Shown piece after piece: positions 7,096-15,500 of a stretch of 43,195 nt of DNA. The DNA lies in contig CAAGKM010000025.1 in NCBI GenBank assembly GCA_900770395.1, positions 1-43,195 on the forward strand. Direction: 5' to 3'. The number at the start of each line of letters is the position of its first letter. Position 1 is the stretch's first letter. The position numbers and the translations under genes are program-made. Under the pieces are notes generated by a model that had not been told where the DNA came from, did no database searches, and saw only the letters and a list, made by a program, of their open reading frames with translations. Source of the DNA: an uncultured Prevotella sp. (lineage in GTDB: Bacteria; Bacteroidota; Bacteroidia; Bacteroidales; Bacteroidaceae).

Positions 7096-10000
7096 CTAAT
7101 TCAAGCTTTTGCGCCTGTGGCGAATCAGCACCACGATGGCAATGACCGCCACTATTGCTATTGCAGCCACGAGCACGCCGCTCACCACAGCCTTGGTCTT
7201 GTTGCTGTCATCGTTGAGCGTCTCTTTCTTCATCACCGTGCTCTTCTTGCCGTCGGCGAGCTGCTCCTGACGGATGTTCTCAACGTTTGCCTGATATTCG
7301 CGTGCCGAGGCGGCATCGGTCTTAGAGGCGATAAACTGGCGCAGCTTGGCGTTGTCGCACACGAATCCCGAACATGAAGGCTTGTGCTTGTTGACCATCT
7401 CCACATGCAGGCGTGCTATGTCGGCGGTCTGCTGCGGAGTGGCTTTCCACATCCCCTTGCGTATGGTCTCCATCATCACGGCGGTTATCTCCTCAAGTGC
7501 CGCAGGGCTCTGCTTTTCAAAGAACTCCTTTGTGCCGAGATTGTGCTTGTCCTTTACGTACACATTATATATCTCGTTCCACATGTGCTGGTCGATAGCC
7601 TTTGGCTTCATCACGTTCCAGCCGTAGGTGTTGGTCACGATTTCGGCAAATGTGCCTGCGCTCGATGCGCCGCCCTTCATCTTCTCACGGATGTATGCGG
7701 GGTTGAATATGGTGGTGCGGCTCTCCACGCCTATAGCCTCTTTCACCTCCTGCATTCTCATGTTCTGGTGGTTGCGGTAGTCGGCAAGATAGGCATCGGG
7801 GTCTTTGCCGGTGACGTTGCGCACGGCAAGATTCACTCCGCCCATAAACTCATACACATGGTCGAGGCTCAGTGCGCCCCATGTGTTGCTCTGGCGCGGC
7901 TGCACCACTACGTCGGTGCGGGTAAGGGCAGCCTCGAAGGCATCCTTGCGCACGCTCTCCCAGTTTTTGTCATCGCCGTAGTAGGCACCCATGTTGTTGA
8001 GGTACACCTCGGCTATCTGGCTTTCCTTGTCCCAGCGGTCGCCGGCGGTCACCATCGACTGAATGCCTGTGCCGTAGTTGCCGTTTACTCCTCCGAACAC
8101 ACGGAACATACTTACCTCGCGTGCCTCCTTTGGCGACATTCCTTTTTCCACGAGCAGGCGCTCCGATTCGGTTACACCAACCTTTACGAGGTTCTCATAT
8201 TTATCATCACTGGCATTGGCAGCCATCGCTATGGCACGGTTGACGAGGAACAGCCGTGAGGCTGCAAGGTCGCGCAGCTGTCCGCTGGTCTGCACCACCA
8301 CGTCAATTCTTGGTCTGCCAAGCTGGCTCGACGGTATCAGCCTTATGTCGGCGACACGTCCAAAGGCGTCTCTCACAGGCTCCACGCCAAGCATATAGAG
8401 CACTTGGGCGATGGTGGCGCCGCCAGTCTCGATGAACTCGCTGCTCCAGAAAGTGTAGCTCACCTTACGGGGATATTCTCCGTTGTGACGCTCGCGGTAC
8501 ATCTTTATTGTGTTGTCGCACAATTCCTTAGCCTTGTCCCATGCGTCCTCGGTTGGAGTGTTCTCCACGTTTATCGAGTAGAGGTTTCTGCCCGTTGGCA
8601 GAGCATTGGGATTCACTATCGGGTCGCCGCCGGGTGTAGGGGCGGTGTAGCCTCCGTTGAGGGCGTTTATCATTGATGCCATCTCAATGCGCGGACTTTC
8701 GGCGAGCGCATCCGAGTAGGCTTTTACGTTCTTCAAGGCGTGCTCCACGGCAGTGATTGCCTGTGCCAGCCTTATCTCGCTGCGGCTGAAGCGCGGTGCA
8801 TTTGCCTTCTTGGCTGCGGGTTTCTTAGCCCCCTTTTTAAGTGATTCATTATACCATTTCTGCTCGTTGCGGATGGCTGTCATCATCTTCTCGGGGAAAC
8901 GGCCGCTCTGCTCCATCTTGTCGAACACAGCCTTGCTCAGTTGTGGAATCTTGCCGTGGCGAGGCAGGCGCATCTTGCGCAGTTCGCTCACTGTGAGCTT
9001 CTTCTGCGATGCCTGCATCTGGGGCTTGCCGCTCTTGGCTCCCATCTTCTCTGCCATCTGCATCATCATCATTATAGGGTCGGGGGCAGCCTGCATAGCC
9101 TCCACCTCGCGCGCCATCTTGAGTTCGGCGGCAGTGATGCCGGCTGTGCGGCAAATCTCCTCATCGGTCATGTTGCCTCCGGCAGCCATGAGACGTGTCA
9201 CTATAGCCTTTGCCTTCTCAACATATTGGCGGTTGAAAGTCTGCTTATGCTTCTCGGCGTTGCCGTCGGCCCTGCCTTTCAGTTTGTCGATGCCGAGCAG
9301 TCCGAATGCTATCGGGTCGGTGGTCATGGCAAACACGCTTGTGCGTATGTCAGCCTGACTGTATGCTTCGCCCATGGTGTAGAGCTGTCCTGTAATCTTC
9401 TCGTTGGCAAGTTCCTCGGCGAAACTCTCCACACGCTGTATGTCGTCGGCTGTGTAGGCAGCTTTCTTTGAGAGACCAAGCTCGGCTGCAATCTCCATCT
9501 TGTCGGTGAGCTGTTTCACCTTCTGTGCGGCAGCCGCGTTGGGAGCCTTGTTATATGAGTCGATGGCATCGTTGAGCTGACGGTAAGTGTTGCGCAGCTC
9601 GCTTTCGCGGAACGGCGGAGTGAGATAACTCTGAATCTGAGCGTAGGTTCTGCGCTTGGCAATCATAGCCTCGCCCACGTTGCCTATGGTGTAGACGTAG
9701 TAGTGGGGCAGGGTGCCGATGAGGCGGTCGGGCCAGTCGTTGGAGTCGAGCGCAGCCTGCTTCCGCGGAGTATATTCTAATGAGCCGTGGGTGCCGAAGT
9801 GTATCAGCGCATCGGCGTTGAACGCATATCTTGCGTAGAGATACGATGCGATGTAGGTGTGGGGAGGTGCCACGTTGGCGCCGTGGATAATCTTGAACGA
9901 GTCGTCGCCTGCGCCTGCCATCACCTGCGGCAGGAGCATCACGTTGCCAAACTGCAGGCGCGCCACTGCCAGACGGCCGTCGGCTGTAGCCATATATTTG

Positions 10001-11421
10001 CCTGGGAACTCCCCGTTAATCTCGTTCATCTCCTTTATCTGCCGTGCAGAGAGCGCCTTGCCCGTCCATTCAGAATACTGGGCGGCGGTGACGAGAGCTG
10101 GATGCTGTGTCTTTATGAAGTTGACGTAGGCTCCCTCGGCGTATGTTCCGAACACTGCGCCCTGTGCCATGATCATGCTTTCAAACTCTTTCACCGTGGC
10201 AGGCAGTCCGCTCACGTTGTAGCCTTCCTTGCGAAGCTGGCACAGGAAGTTATAGAGCGATGGAATGACCTCCATGCCCGATGCTGTGAGAGAATTCTGA
10301 CCGGGTCCCTTGAAATAATATACTGCAATGCGCTTTTGGGCGTTTGACTTCTTCTGCAGAGTGATGTAGCGTGACACTGTCTCCACGAAGTCGTCCATGC
10401 GTTCGGGTATTCCGTAGGTCTCGCGCAGTCCGTCGTCGTTGGTGCGGTGACCGAACACCACAAACGGGCGTATGGCTCCGTCAATCTCGGGAGTTACGAT
10501 GCTCTGCGACATGAAGCCTCCCGACATTCCCTGCTTGTCATCGAGCCATTCATCAACAAGACGGTTTACGTTGACAGGCGAGAACAGCGGCACATTCTTC
10601 ATCTTGAGAAACTCCACCATGTAGTCGCCCATTCTGCCGTGAGCCATGTTCACCACGGCGGCAACGTGGATTGAGTCGGCGTGCTTGCCGCCAATAAAAA
10701 GCTGAGGCTTGTTTACCCTGTACACGGTCATGCCCTTTTTTTCAAGTGCGCGGGTCATGTCGTCGGCTGCTCCCATGAAACCGGTGAGCATCACCTGAGG
10801 ATTGCCCTCGCTGTAGAGACCGTGCTTTGAGAGAAAGGCATTGTATTCAGCCACTGAGTTGAAACCAAGCTCCTCGCCGTCGGCATCATCGGGATTGTAG
10901 TGTGTGAGCAGACAGTCGGGACGTTCCCTAACCAGCTCAGGCTCGGGGGCGTTGAGCTTCTTGCCGTCGATAAACTTGCGTATGTAGGCAAGCATGCTGC
11001 GGTAGTTGGTTCTGCCGCCGTTGTCGAGATACTGCGAGATGAAGTCGGCGTCGACGCTGTCAACCGAACAGATGTAATTGTCTGGATTGGTAGCCATGCG
11101 TGTGTAGACGGCAACCTTCTCCGCCTTCTCCTTCAGCATGGCACGCTGCTCCTCGGTGAGCTTCAGACCCATCGCCGTCACCATCACCATGTCGTAGCTG
11201 TCGAGGTCGGCAATGTCGTCGGCGCTTATCTCGCAAAGCTCAATCATGCTGTTGTCGTTGGCTTTCGAGATTTGTCCAAGCTCCGTCACCTGAAAGTTGA
11301 GGAAGGCAATCCTTGTGGTTGCTCCCCATGTCTGCCAGGCTGCAATGGCGCCTATGACGGCTATTACCGCCACGGCGATTGCAAGCACTTGTTTTTTTCT
11401 GAGAGTTACTTTTCTTTTCAT
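7096..11421 (-). CDS. hmuS: HmuS, CobN/Mg-chelatase-like membrane-anchored protein of heme utilisation
   Basis: 1441 residues from the chosen start (MKRKVTLRKKQ). The bulk resembles the large cobaltochelatase/magnesium-chelatase H subunit family: HGTHGSLEYTPRKQAAL and WPDRLIGTLPHYYVYTIGNVGE in the middle, YTFWSSEFIETGGATIAQVLYMLGVEPV and SQLGRPRIDVVVQTSGQLRD later. Unlike cobalamin-pathway CobN it has an N-terminal transmembrane helix (about 12-30) and a C-terminal one near 1410-1432 ending in RHRRKSLN, so the body should sit outside the cytoplasm. HmuS homologues are implicated in releasing iron from heme under anaerobic conditions. No cobalamin genes are nearby. A Lys/Ala-rich stretch (KKGAKKPAAKKANAPR) interrupts the family region. 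The longer frame from 11499 crosses the promoter at 11462-11469 and was rejected. Confidence 0.88.
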   Translation of the reverse strand: MKRKVTLRKKQVLAIAVAVIAVIGAIAAWQTWGATTRIAFLNFQVTELGQISKANDNSMIELCEISADDIADLDSYDMVMVTAMGLKLTEEQRAMLKEKAEKVAVYTRMATNPDNYICSVDSVDADFISQYLDNGGRTNYRSMLAYIRKFIDGKKLNAPEPELVRERPDCLLTHYNPDDADGEELGFNSVAEYNAFLSKHGLYSEGNPQVMLTGFMGAADDMTRALEKKGMTVYRVNKPQLFIGGKHADSIHVAAVVNMAHGRMGDYMVEFLKMKNVPLFSPVNVNRLVDEWLDDKQGMSGGFMSQSIVTPEIDGAIRPFVVFGHRTNDDGLRETYGIPERMDDFVETVSRYITLQKKSNAQKRIAVYYFKGPGQNSLTASGMEVIPSLYNFLCQLRKEGYNVSGLPATVKEFESMIMAQGAVFGTYAEGAYVNFIKTQHPALVTAAQYSEWTGKALSARQIKEMNEINGEFPGKYMATADGRLAVARLQFGNVMLLPQVMAGAGDDSFKIIHGANVAPPHTYIASYLYARYAFNADALIHFGTHGSLEYTPRKQAALDSNDWPDRLIGTLPHYYVYTIGNVGEAMIAKRRTYAQIQSYLTPPFRESELRNTYRQLNDAIDSYNKAPNAAAAQKVKQLTDKMEIAAELGLSKKAAYTADDIQRVESFAEELANEKITGQLYTMGEAYSQADIRTSVFAMTTDPIAFGLLGIDKLKGRADGNAEKHKQTFNRQYVEKAKAIVTRLMAAGGNMTDEEICRTAGITAAELKMAREVEAMQAAPDPIMMMMQMAEKMGAKSGKPQMQASQKKLTVSELRKMRLPRHGKIPQLSKAVFDKMEQSGRFPEKMMTAIRNEQKWYNESLKKGAKKPAAKKANAPRFSRSEIRLAQAITAVEHALKNVKAYSDALAESPRIEMASMINALNGGYTAPTPGGDPIVNPNALPTGRNLYSINVENTPTEDAWDKAKELCDNTIKMYRERHNGEYPRKVSYTFWSSEFIETGGATIAQVLYMLGVEPVRDAFGRVADIRLIPSSQLGRPRIDVVVQTSGQLRDLAASRLFLVNRAIAMAANASDDKYENLVKVGVTESERLLVEKGMSPKEAREVSMFRVFGGVNGNYGTGIQSMVTAGDRWDKESQIAEVYLNNMGAYYGDDKNWESVRKDAFEAALTRTDVVVQPRQSNTWGALSLDHVYEFMGGVNLAVRNVTGKDPDAYLADYRNHQNMRMQEVKEAIGVESRTTIFNPAYIREKMKGGASSAGTFAEIVTNTYGWNVMKPKAIDQHMWNEIYNVYVKDKHNLGTKEFFEKQSPAALEEITAVMMETIRKGMWKATPQQTADIARLHVEMVNKHKPSCSGFVCDNAKLRQFIASKTDAASAREYQANVENIRQEQLADGKKSTVMKKETLNDDSNKTKAVVSGVLVAAIAIVAVIAIVVLIRHRRKSLN

Positions 11422-11461
11422 ATTACTGATGTTCTTTTTACCTTTATGTTTTTTGCGGGTG

Positions 11462-11499
11462 CAAAGGTATAAAGATTCAGCAATATCTGCAATACTCAA
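11462..11499 (-). promoter_or_regulatory. hmuS promoter with shared 19-base element
   Basis: On the minus strand TACCTTTG (11462-11469) is the -7 element; ATTG (11490-11493) stands 20 bases upstream in place of TTTG. The -33 region lies inside TTGAGTATTGCAGATATTG (11481-11499), which recurs with one change at the same distance in the PepSY-gene promoter. It is a candidate operator for an iron- or heme-responsive repressor. Confidence 0.7.
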
Positions 11500-11530
11500 T
11501 TTTTATGATTTTTTGCGGGGAATAACTGTG

Positions 11531-11566
11531 AGGAATACCAACTCTTAATCATTTTTAGGTATTCCT
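11531..11566. terminator. Inverted repeat at the end of the PepSY gene
   Basis: AGGAATACC (11531-11539) and GGTATTCCT (11558-11566) form a perfect 9-bp stem with an 18-base loop that includes the PepSY gene stop codon. There is no clear T-run, so it could be a weak terminator, an mRNA 3' hairpin or a protein-binding site between the PepSY gene and the hmuS promoter. Confidence 0.45.
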
Positions 11567-13030
11567 GCGCACTTTCCAGCCGCTCCAGAGACACCACAGG
11601 CAGATGAAGCCTGCGAGGAAGATGAAAATATAGGTGGCAATGGCACCCATGTAGATGCGTCCGCTGTGCACCTCAAGCGCCACGTTCCACAGCGACATGG
11701 GAAGGTTGGTAAAATGTGCCGGCTGGCTGATGTCTGTGGTGCCGTCGTTGTAGTCCACGGCAAAGGGTCCGCAGGCGAAGTGGGAGCTGTAGCCTGAAAT
11801 GGCTCTGTTGCCGAAAGGAGATCCCGACTTCGGAGCAGCAGGCTTGTGAGTGAAAAAGTCGGTGCAGGTGTTGCGCTGACGGTTCCACACAAACATTCCG
11901 CTGAACGAGCCGCAGAGCCATTCATTGTCGGCGTTGCGCTGCCAAACGTTCAGTCCCATGACGCTCACGGTTGGGGCATTGGTGATTTTCTCGGGTATTG
12001 CGTCGAGTGAAGTCAGCGAGTAGAACCCCTCGGAAGTGGACAGCAGCCAGTTGCCGCACGCATCGTCGTATCTCAGCATACGCAGCTTGTCGTTCCAGGC
12101 ATTTTTAGAACCGTCGGTGGCTGTGCCGGGTATTGTGGGAATGTGATTGATTGCTAAGGGAATCATCATCGGCGGTCGCAGACACCATCCTGTGAGCGTC
12201 ACGAGCACGGTGAGCACTATGGTGTATCTTCCAGCCTTGTCGTGAAGCAGAAAACTCCACTTCAGCACCTTCTTCCCCTGTCTGCCTAACTGTTTCTTAC
12301 ACCTTTTTATATATATAGGCATAATCCAGTAGACGATGCCCGTGACGCAGAGCAGTATGAGAACGATGGCTACGGCATCGACAACGAGCTTGCCCACTGT
12401 GCCGAACAGCTCGCCGCTGTGCAGCAGCCACACAGTGCGGAAGGCGGAAATCTTTCCGTCATATCCTTTGGGAGTCTTGATGGTTATTTGTTTGAAGTAC
12501 TTGTATGGCGGCAGCGACATGTACACATGGCTGCGCCCAGTCACTAACATTGTGTCGCCGTGCATGGTGAGGTCAGACAGCCGCTCATCGCCGTCTGTCG
12601 CGATTCTTATCCCGTGCCATCTGCCGTGGGCACCGTATTGGTATAGCCCGAATGGTGACAGTGCAAACAGTTCGCCGCGTGCTCCCGTCGCCATCTGCCT
12701 TATCTGACGGTGGTCGGCACCGTTGGGCAGTCCGCTGTTGAAGTCGGTGAAGCCTGTTGCGGCAGAGTCGGTCATCCATATACCGTTGGCACCGTATGCA
12801 AGAATGTTTCCGTTGTGGGCTATGGTGCCTCTCAGCAGCCCTCCGTTCCAGTTGGAGTATTCATATCTTTGCGGCAGCAGGCTGCGCGATATGTCTATGC
12901 CCGCCACGGCACCGCGGTGGTTGAGGATGATGCCCGAGATGCAAAACATAATCAGGAAGAAACTCACTATGAGTCCCGCCCATTTATGGTGTTTCCGCCA
13001 TTTCCCGTGCTTGTTCTTTGTTGTGCTCAT
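11555..13030 (-). CDS. PepSY-associated transmembrane protein (iron-regulated/reductase-like)
   Basis: 491 residues from MSTTKNKHGKW. Four main membrane segments are visible: about 16-38 (after KWRKHHKWAGL), about 216-240 (LVVDAVAIVLILLCVTGIVYWI), about 267-290 and 460-483. Histidines sit at the edges of the helices (HHKWAG, LLHSGELFG, LHDKAGRY), as in the PepSY_TM family, some members of which reduce ferric chelates or bind heme at the membrane. A large extracytoplasmic domain lies between helices 1 and 2. The upstream ATG at 13066 overlaps the promoter (13064-13071), so the start at 13030 is used. Its position ahead of hmuS and its matching promoter element suggest the same iron or heme control; the biochemical role is inferred. 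Confidence 0.8.
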   Translation of the reverse strand: MSTTKNKHGKWRKHHKWAGLIVSFFLIMFCISGIILNHRGAVAGIDISRSLLPQRYEYSNWNGGLLRGTIAHNGNILAYGANGIWMTDSAATGFTDFNSGLPNGADHRQIRQMATGARGELFALSPFGLYQYGAHGRWHGIRIATDGDERLSDLTMHGDTMLVTGRSHVYMSLPPYKYFKQITIKTPKGYDGKISAFRTVWLLHSGELFGTVGKLVVDAVAIVLILLCVTGIVYWIMPIYIKRCKKQLGRQGKKVLKWSFLLHDKAGRYTIVLTVLVTLTGWCLRPPMMIPLAINHIPTIPGTATDGSKNAWNDKLRMLRYDDACGNWLLSTSEGFYSLTSLDAIPEKITNAPTVSVMGLNVWQRNADNEWLCGSFSGMFVWNRQRNTCTDFFTHKPAAPKSGSPFGNRAISGYSSHFACGPFAVDYNDGTTDISQPAHFTNLPMSLWNVALEVHSGRIYMGAIATYIFIFLAGFICLWCLWSGWKVRRNT

Positions 13031-13063
13031 TCTGATTACTTTTTGAGTATAAATATCGGGATG

Positions 13064-13101
13064 CAAAGGTACAGATATTCCTCAACATCTGCAATACTCA
13101 A
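13064..13101 (-). promoter_or_regulatory. PepSY-gene promoter with shared 19-base element
   Basis: TACCTTTG (13064-13071, minus strand) with ATTG 20 bases upstream (13092-13095). TTGAGTATTGCAGATGTTG (13083-13101) matches the hmuS promoter at 18 of 19 bases and in identical spacing to the -7 element; an AAATCAT block (13107-13113) is also shared at the same distance. Confidence 0.7.
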
Positions 13102-13144
13102 AAATAATGATTTCCCTGTGCGGCTTATGATTTTTAGCAGCGGT

Positions 13145-14137
13145 TTAATACCTAAAAACGAGTATTGTGTTTTGACCGTAGGTGTCTTTCCGCCTCAGTG
13201 GAATGCCGGCAGGCAGCTGGGGAGCCTTTGTGCCGCAGGTGATGTCGGCAGGCGCGGTCTCAATGCGTATCTCGTCGTACAGCTTGGCGTCGATGAATGC
13301 CGTGAGCACCTTTGCGCCGCCTTCCACGATGAGGCTCTGCACCCCTTCGCCGTAGAGCTGCTTCATGAGCTGGGACAGGGGAGTGGTGCTGCGGAGCACG
13401 ATGCGCTTTGGATTCCTGCCGCTCCAACTGCGAACGTTCAGCTGCGGATGCTCCCGGTCGTCGGTGGTCTTGCCCACGAGTATTGCGTCCTCCTCAGCCC
13501 TGAGCTTGTGGCTTAGCATCTTGGTGAAATCGGTGGAGAAGGCGTAGGGGCGGAAGTTGTTGTCGATAAATCCGCTGCAGCTCTGCGCCCATTTCAGCAG
13601 GATGTAAGGGCGGCGACGGCTGTGGTAGGTGAAAAATCGCCTGTTCAGCTCCTTGCATTCCTCCTCCAGCACTCCCACGCACACCTCAATGCCTGCATCC
13701 TTTATCTTCTGTATTCCCTTGCCCTTAACCTTGGCAAACGGGTCGACGCATCCCACCACGCATCTCCTCACTCCCTTCCTCACAATAAGGTCGGCGCATG
13801 GTGGTGTCTTGCCGTAGTGTGCGCATGGCTCAAGGCTCACGTAGATGGTGGAGCCTGCGAGAAGATGCTCGTCCTCTTGACGCACGCTTGCAAAGGCGTT
13901 CACCTCGGCGTGTCCCTCGCCGCAGCGCTGATGGTAGCCTTCGCCTATTATCCGTCCGTCCTCCGTCACTATCACTGCCCCCACCATGGGATTGGGGCGT
14001 GCGTTCTGCATTCCGTTGCGTGCCAGCTGCAGGCAGCGGCGCATATACATCCTGTCCTTTTCGGTTGCCCCCAGATTCTTTTCGGTTGTCCCCAGATTCT
14101 TTCCGCTTGCCTCTTGATTTCTCTCGGTTGTCTCCAT
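13145..14137 (-). CDS. ribD: Bifunctional riboflavin biosynthesis protein RibD (deaminase/reductase)
   Basis: 330 residues. It catalyses two steps of riboflavin synthesis: deamination of the GTP-derived pyrimidine and reduction of its ribosyl side chain. The N-terminal deaminase shows the zinc motifs HAEVNAF (about 75-81) and PCAHYGKTPPC (about 104-114); the C-terminal reductase part includes RPYILLKWAQSCSGFI and LIVEGGAKVLTAFI. The family fold begins at about residue 28 (DRMYMRRCLQLARNG); before it is a tandem heptapeptide extension (NQEASGK, NLGTTEK, NLGATEK) coded by 21-base repeats reaching to the ATG. The start could be this ATG or an internal one. It follows the acetyltransferase gene by 22 bases, so the two are probably co-transcribed. 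Confidence 0.92.
   Translation of the reverse strand: METTERNQEASGKNLGTTEKNLGATEKDRMYMRRCLQLARNGMQNARPNPMVGAVIVTEDGRIIGEGYHQRCGEGHAEVNAFASVRQEDEHLLAGSTIYVSLEPCAHYGKTPPCADLIVRKGVRRCVVGCVDPFAKVKGKGIQKIKDAGIEVCVGVLEEECKELNRRFFTYHSRRRPYILLKWAQSCSGFIDNNFRPYAFSTDFTKMLSHKLRAEEDAILVGKTTDDREHPQLNVRSWSGRNPKRIVLRSTTPLSQLMKQLYGEGVQSLIVEGGAKVLTAFIDAKLYDEIRIETAPADITCGTKAPQLPAGIPLRRKDTYGQNTILVFRY
14058..14137 (-). repeat. 21-base tandem repeats coding the RibD N-terminal extension
   Basis: Four units of 21 bases lie in register (14058-14078, 14079-14099, 14100-14120, partial 14121-14137). The first two differ by one base; the others are more diverged. They code for heptapeptides ending in TEK, SGK or TER and keep the frame, so copy-number change would lengthen or shorten the protein without breaking it. 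Confidence 0.8.
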
Positions 14138-14159
14138 TTCGTTGCCGTCTGTTGTGTAC

Positions 14160-14711
14160 TTACGCCAGTTTCCTTATAACTTTGCACGGGTTGCCCACCG
14201 CCAGACTGTCGGCTGGAATATCCTTCACCACCACGCTGCCTGCACCTATCACACAGCGGTCGCCGATGGTTACGCCGGGGCACACTATCACTCCGTTGCC
14301 CAGCCAGCAGTCGTCGCCGATGGTTATGGGGAGGCAGGTCTCCACAGGCTCCAGCCGGTCGCGGTAGTCTATGGGGTGGTTGGGAGTCATCAGCTGGCTG
14401 TTGGGTCCAATCTTTGTCCTGCTGCCAATTGTTATCATGCCTCCGTCGAGGAATGTCGCGTTATAATTAATAAAGGTGTTCTCGCCAATGCGTATTCCGT
14501 GACCGTGGTCGCAGTGGAACGGCGGATTCACGCACGATGTCTTTGGCAGTCCCGGTATCAGCTCCTCTATCACCTCGCGATAGTCATCGTCGTAGTTGGT
14601 CATTGTCTGCAACCTGGCACAAAGGCGGTTGGCATGCTCCACGCTCGCCAGTATCTCCTTGTCGTCGAAACGGTACAGCTGTCCGTTTCTCATCTTCTCA
14701 TATTCTGTCAT
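14160..14711 (-). CDS. Sugar O-acetyltransferase of the maltose/galactoside acetyltransferase type
   Basis: 183 residues, the usual length for the Maa/LacA/NodL group. The N-terminal helix pair (MTEYEKMRNGQLYRFDDKEI, then HANRLCARLQ) is followed by the left-handed beta-helix: GIRIGENTFINYNATFLDGGMITIG, TKIGPNSQLMTPNHPID with the expected active-site histidine, and ITIGDDCWLGNGVIVCPGVTIGDR. It transfers acetyl groups from acetyl-CoA to a sugar; the physiological acceptor cannot be told from sequence. It is the first gene of a pair with ribD and has its own promoter element at 14746-14753. Confidence 0.9.
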   Translation of the reverse strand: MTEYEKMRNGQLYRFDDKEILASVEHANRLCARLQTMTNYDDDYREVIEELIPGLPKTSCVNPPFHCDHGHGIRIGENTFINYNATFLDGGMITIGSRTKIGPNSQLMTPNHPIDYRDRLEPVETCLPITIGDDCWLGNGVIVCPGVTIGDRCVIGAGSVVVKDIPADSLAVGNPCKVIRKLA

Positions 14712-14745
14712 AATGCTTTTGTGGTAATCTTTTAAAAACTTTCGG

Positions 14746-14753
14746 CAAAGGTA
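14746..14753 (-). promoter_or_regulatory. -7 element of the acetyltransferase-ribD pair
   Basis: TACCTTTG on the minus strand, 35 bases before the ATG. No clear TTTG at the -33 position, so the call is on the -7 element and its position only. Confidence 0.6.
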
Positions 14754-14789
14754 CTAATAAAAAAGAAGAAAGAAGAACGCAGCATGAAG

Positions 14790-14807
14790 AATTAAGAAAA
14801 CTTAATT
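14790..14807. repeat. Short perfect palindrome in a divergent intergenic region
   Basis: AATTAAG-AAAA-CTTAATT, a 7-bp stem with a 4-base loop, midway between the two divergent -7 elements at 14746 and 14854. On both sides lie purine- or pyrimidine-rich GAAGAA/TTCTTC stretches that add further dyad symmetry. It may be a regulator site or simply a local hairpin. Confidence 0.5.
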
Positions 14808-14853
14808 TTTCATTCGATTTGCACGAAAATTCTTCATTCTTCTTTTTTATTCG

Positions 14854-14861
14854 TACCTTTG
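14854..14861 (+). promoter_or_regulatory. -7 element of the DUF4160/DUF2442 pair
   Basis: TACCTTTG 29 bases before the ATG at 14891. It places transcription start downstream of the earlier in-frame ATG at 14819, so the shorter start is used for the gene. Confidence 0.65.
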
Positions 14862-14890
14862 TGCCATTAAATTTTAACAAAAAGAGAAAT

Positions 14891-15187
14891 ATGGGGCAGT
14901 TGGCTTTTCTAAAGCTTTTTCTACTTGTGAGCATTCCTACGGACGTGAATGACAACCGCAGACACATCCACATTTTCCGCAAAGGAGGCAGACATCTGCA
15001 TTCTGTGGCGAAAATATGGATTGAGCGGAATGGAGAAAAGGATATAGAGATAGCCGAAAGCCAGTTGACAGCTAAGGAAAACGCCATGCTAATCTCTGCC
15101 ATTGACAGGCATTGGGACTTTCTGAACGAGCAAATCACCCGCACGTTCAATGGTGAAAAGACAAAAGTAAAGAACATTGAAAAATAA
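14891..15187 (+). CDS. DUF4160-like small protein
   Basis: 98 residues. The core RRHIHIFRKGGRHLHSVAKIWIE resembles the H-x-H strand near the start of DUF4160 proteins, followed by acidic/hydrophobic turns (EIAESQLTAKENAMLISAIDRHWDFLNEQI) as in that family. DUF4160 genes commonly sit directly before a DUF2442 gene, as here (8-base gap), and the pair has been proposed to be toxin-antitoxin-like; activity of this pair is not shown by sequence. A longer frame from 14819 lies upstream of the promoter element. Confidence 0.7.
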   Translation: MGQLAFLKLFLLVSIPTDVNDNRRHIHIFRKGGRHLHSVAKIWIERNGEKDIEIAESQLTAKENAMLISAIDRHWDFLNEQITRTFNGEKTKVKNIEK

Positions 15188-15195
15188 TAGGGCTT

Positions 15196-15438
15196 ATGTG
15201 TAAGATGACAGATGTAAACGTAGGTATCAAGAAGCTTGATTTCACGGGGATGCGCGGCAAGATGGCGGTCTATCTGACTGACGGGCGCGAGATAATCGTG
15301 CCGTTGTCCTTTTTCCCTGACATAAAGCAGCTTCCTTTGAAAGAACGTGAAAAATGGATGATACTTGATGAGCAGTTCTTTTCGTTTGACCGCTTGAGCA
15401 AAGTGTATTCCATAAGAGATTTGATGAGGCTGTCATAA
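15196..15438 (+). CDS. DUF2442-like small protein
   Basis: 80 residues: MCKMTDVNVGIKKLDFTG, then KMAVYLTDGREIIVPLSFFPDIKQLPLKEREKWMILDEQF and FDRLSKVYSIRDLMRLS. The pattern of a short strand with DGREIIVPLSFFP followed by a helix beginning LKEREKW is characteristic of DUF2442. It is probably co-transcribed with, and translationally close to, the DUF4160-like gene. A second ATG at 15205 is an alternative start. The pair is followed by a hairpin at 15501-15528. Confidence 0.75.
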   Translation: MCKMTDVNVGIKKLDFTGMRGKMAVYLTDGREIIVPLSFFPDIKQLPLKEREKWMILDEQFFSFDRLSKVYSIRDLMRLS

Positions 15439-15500
15439 TTGCTAAATACCTGTGAAATATAATGCAGAACAACATATATAATTTAGAAAAGGTGATGTAC

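Noticed and set aside
7096..11421. Cobalamin-pathway cobaltochelatase CobN
   Set aside because: Family resemblance is real, but membrane anchors at both ends and position with HmuT/U/V and a TonB receptor point to heme utilisation instead of B12 synthesis.
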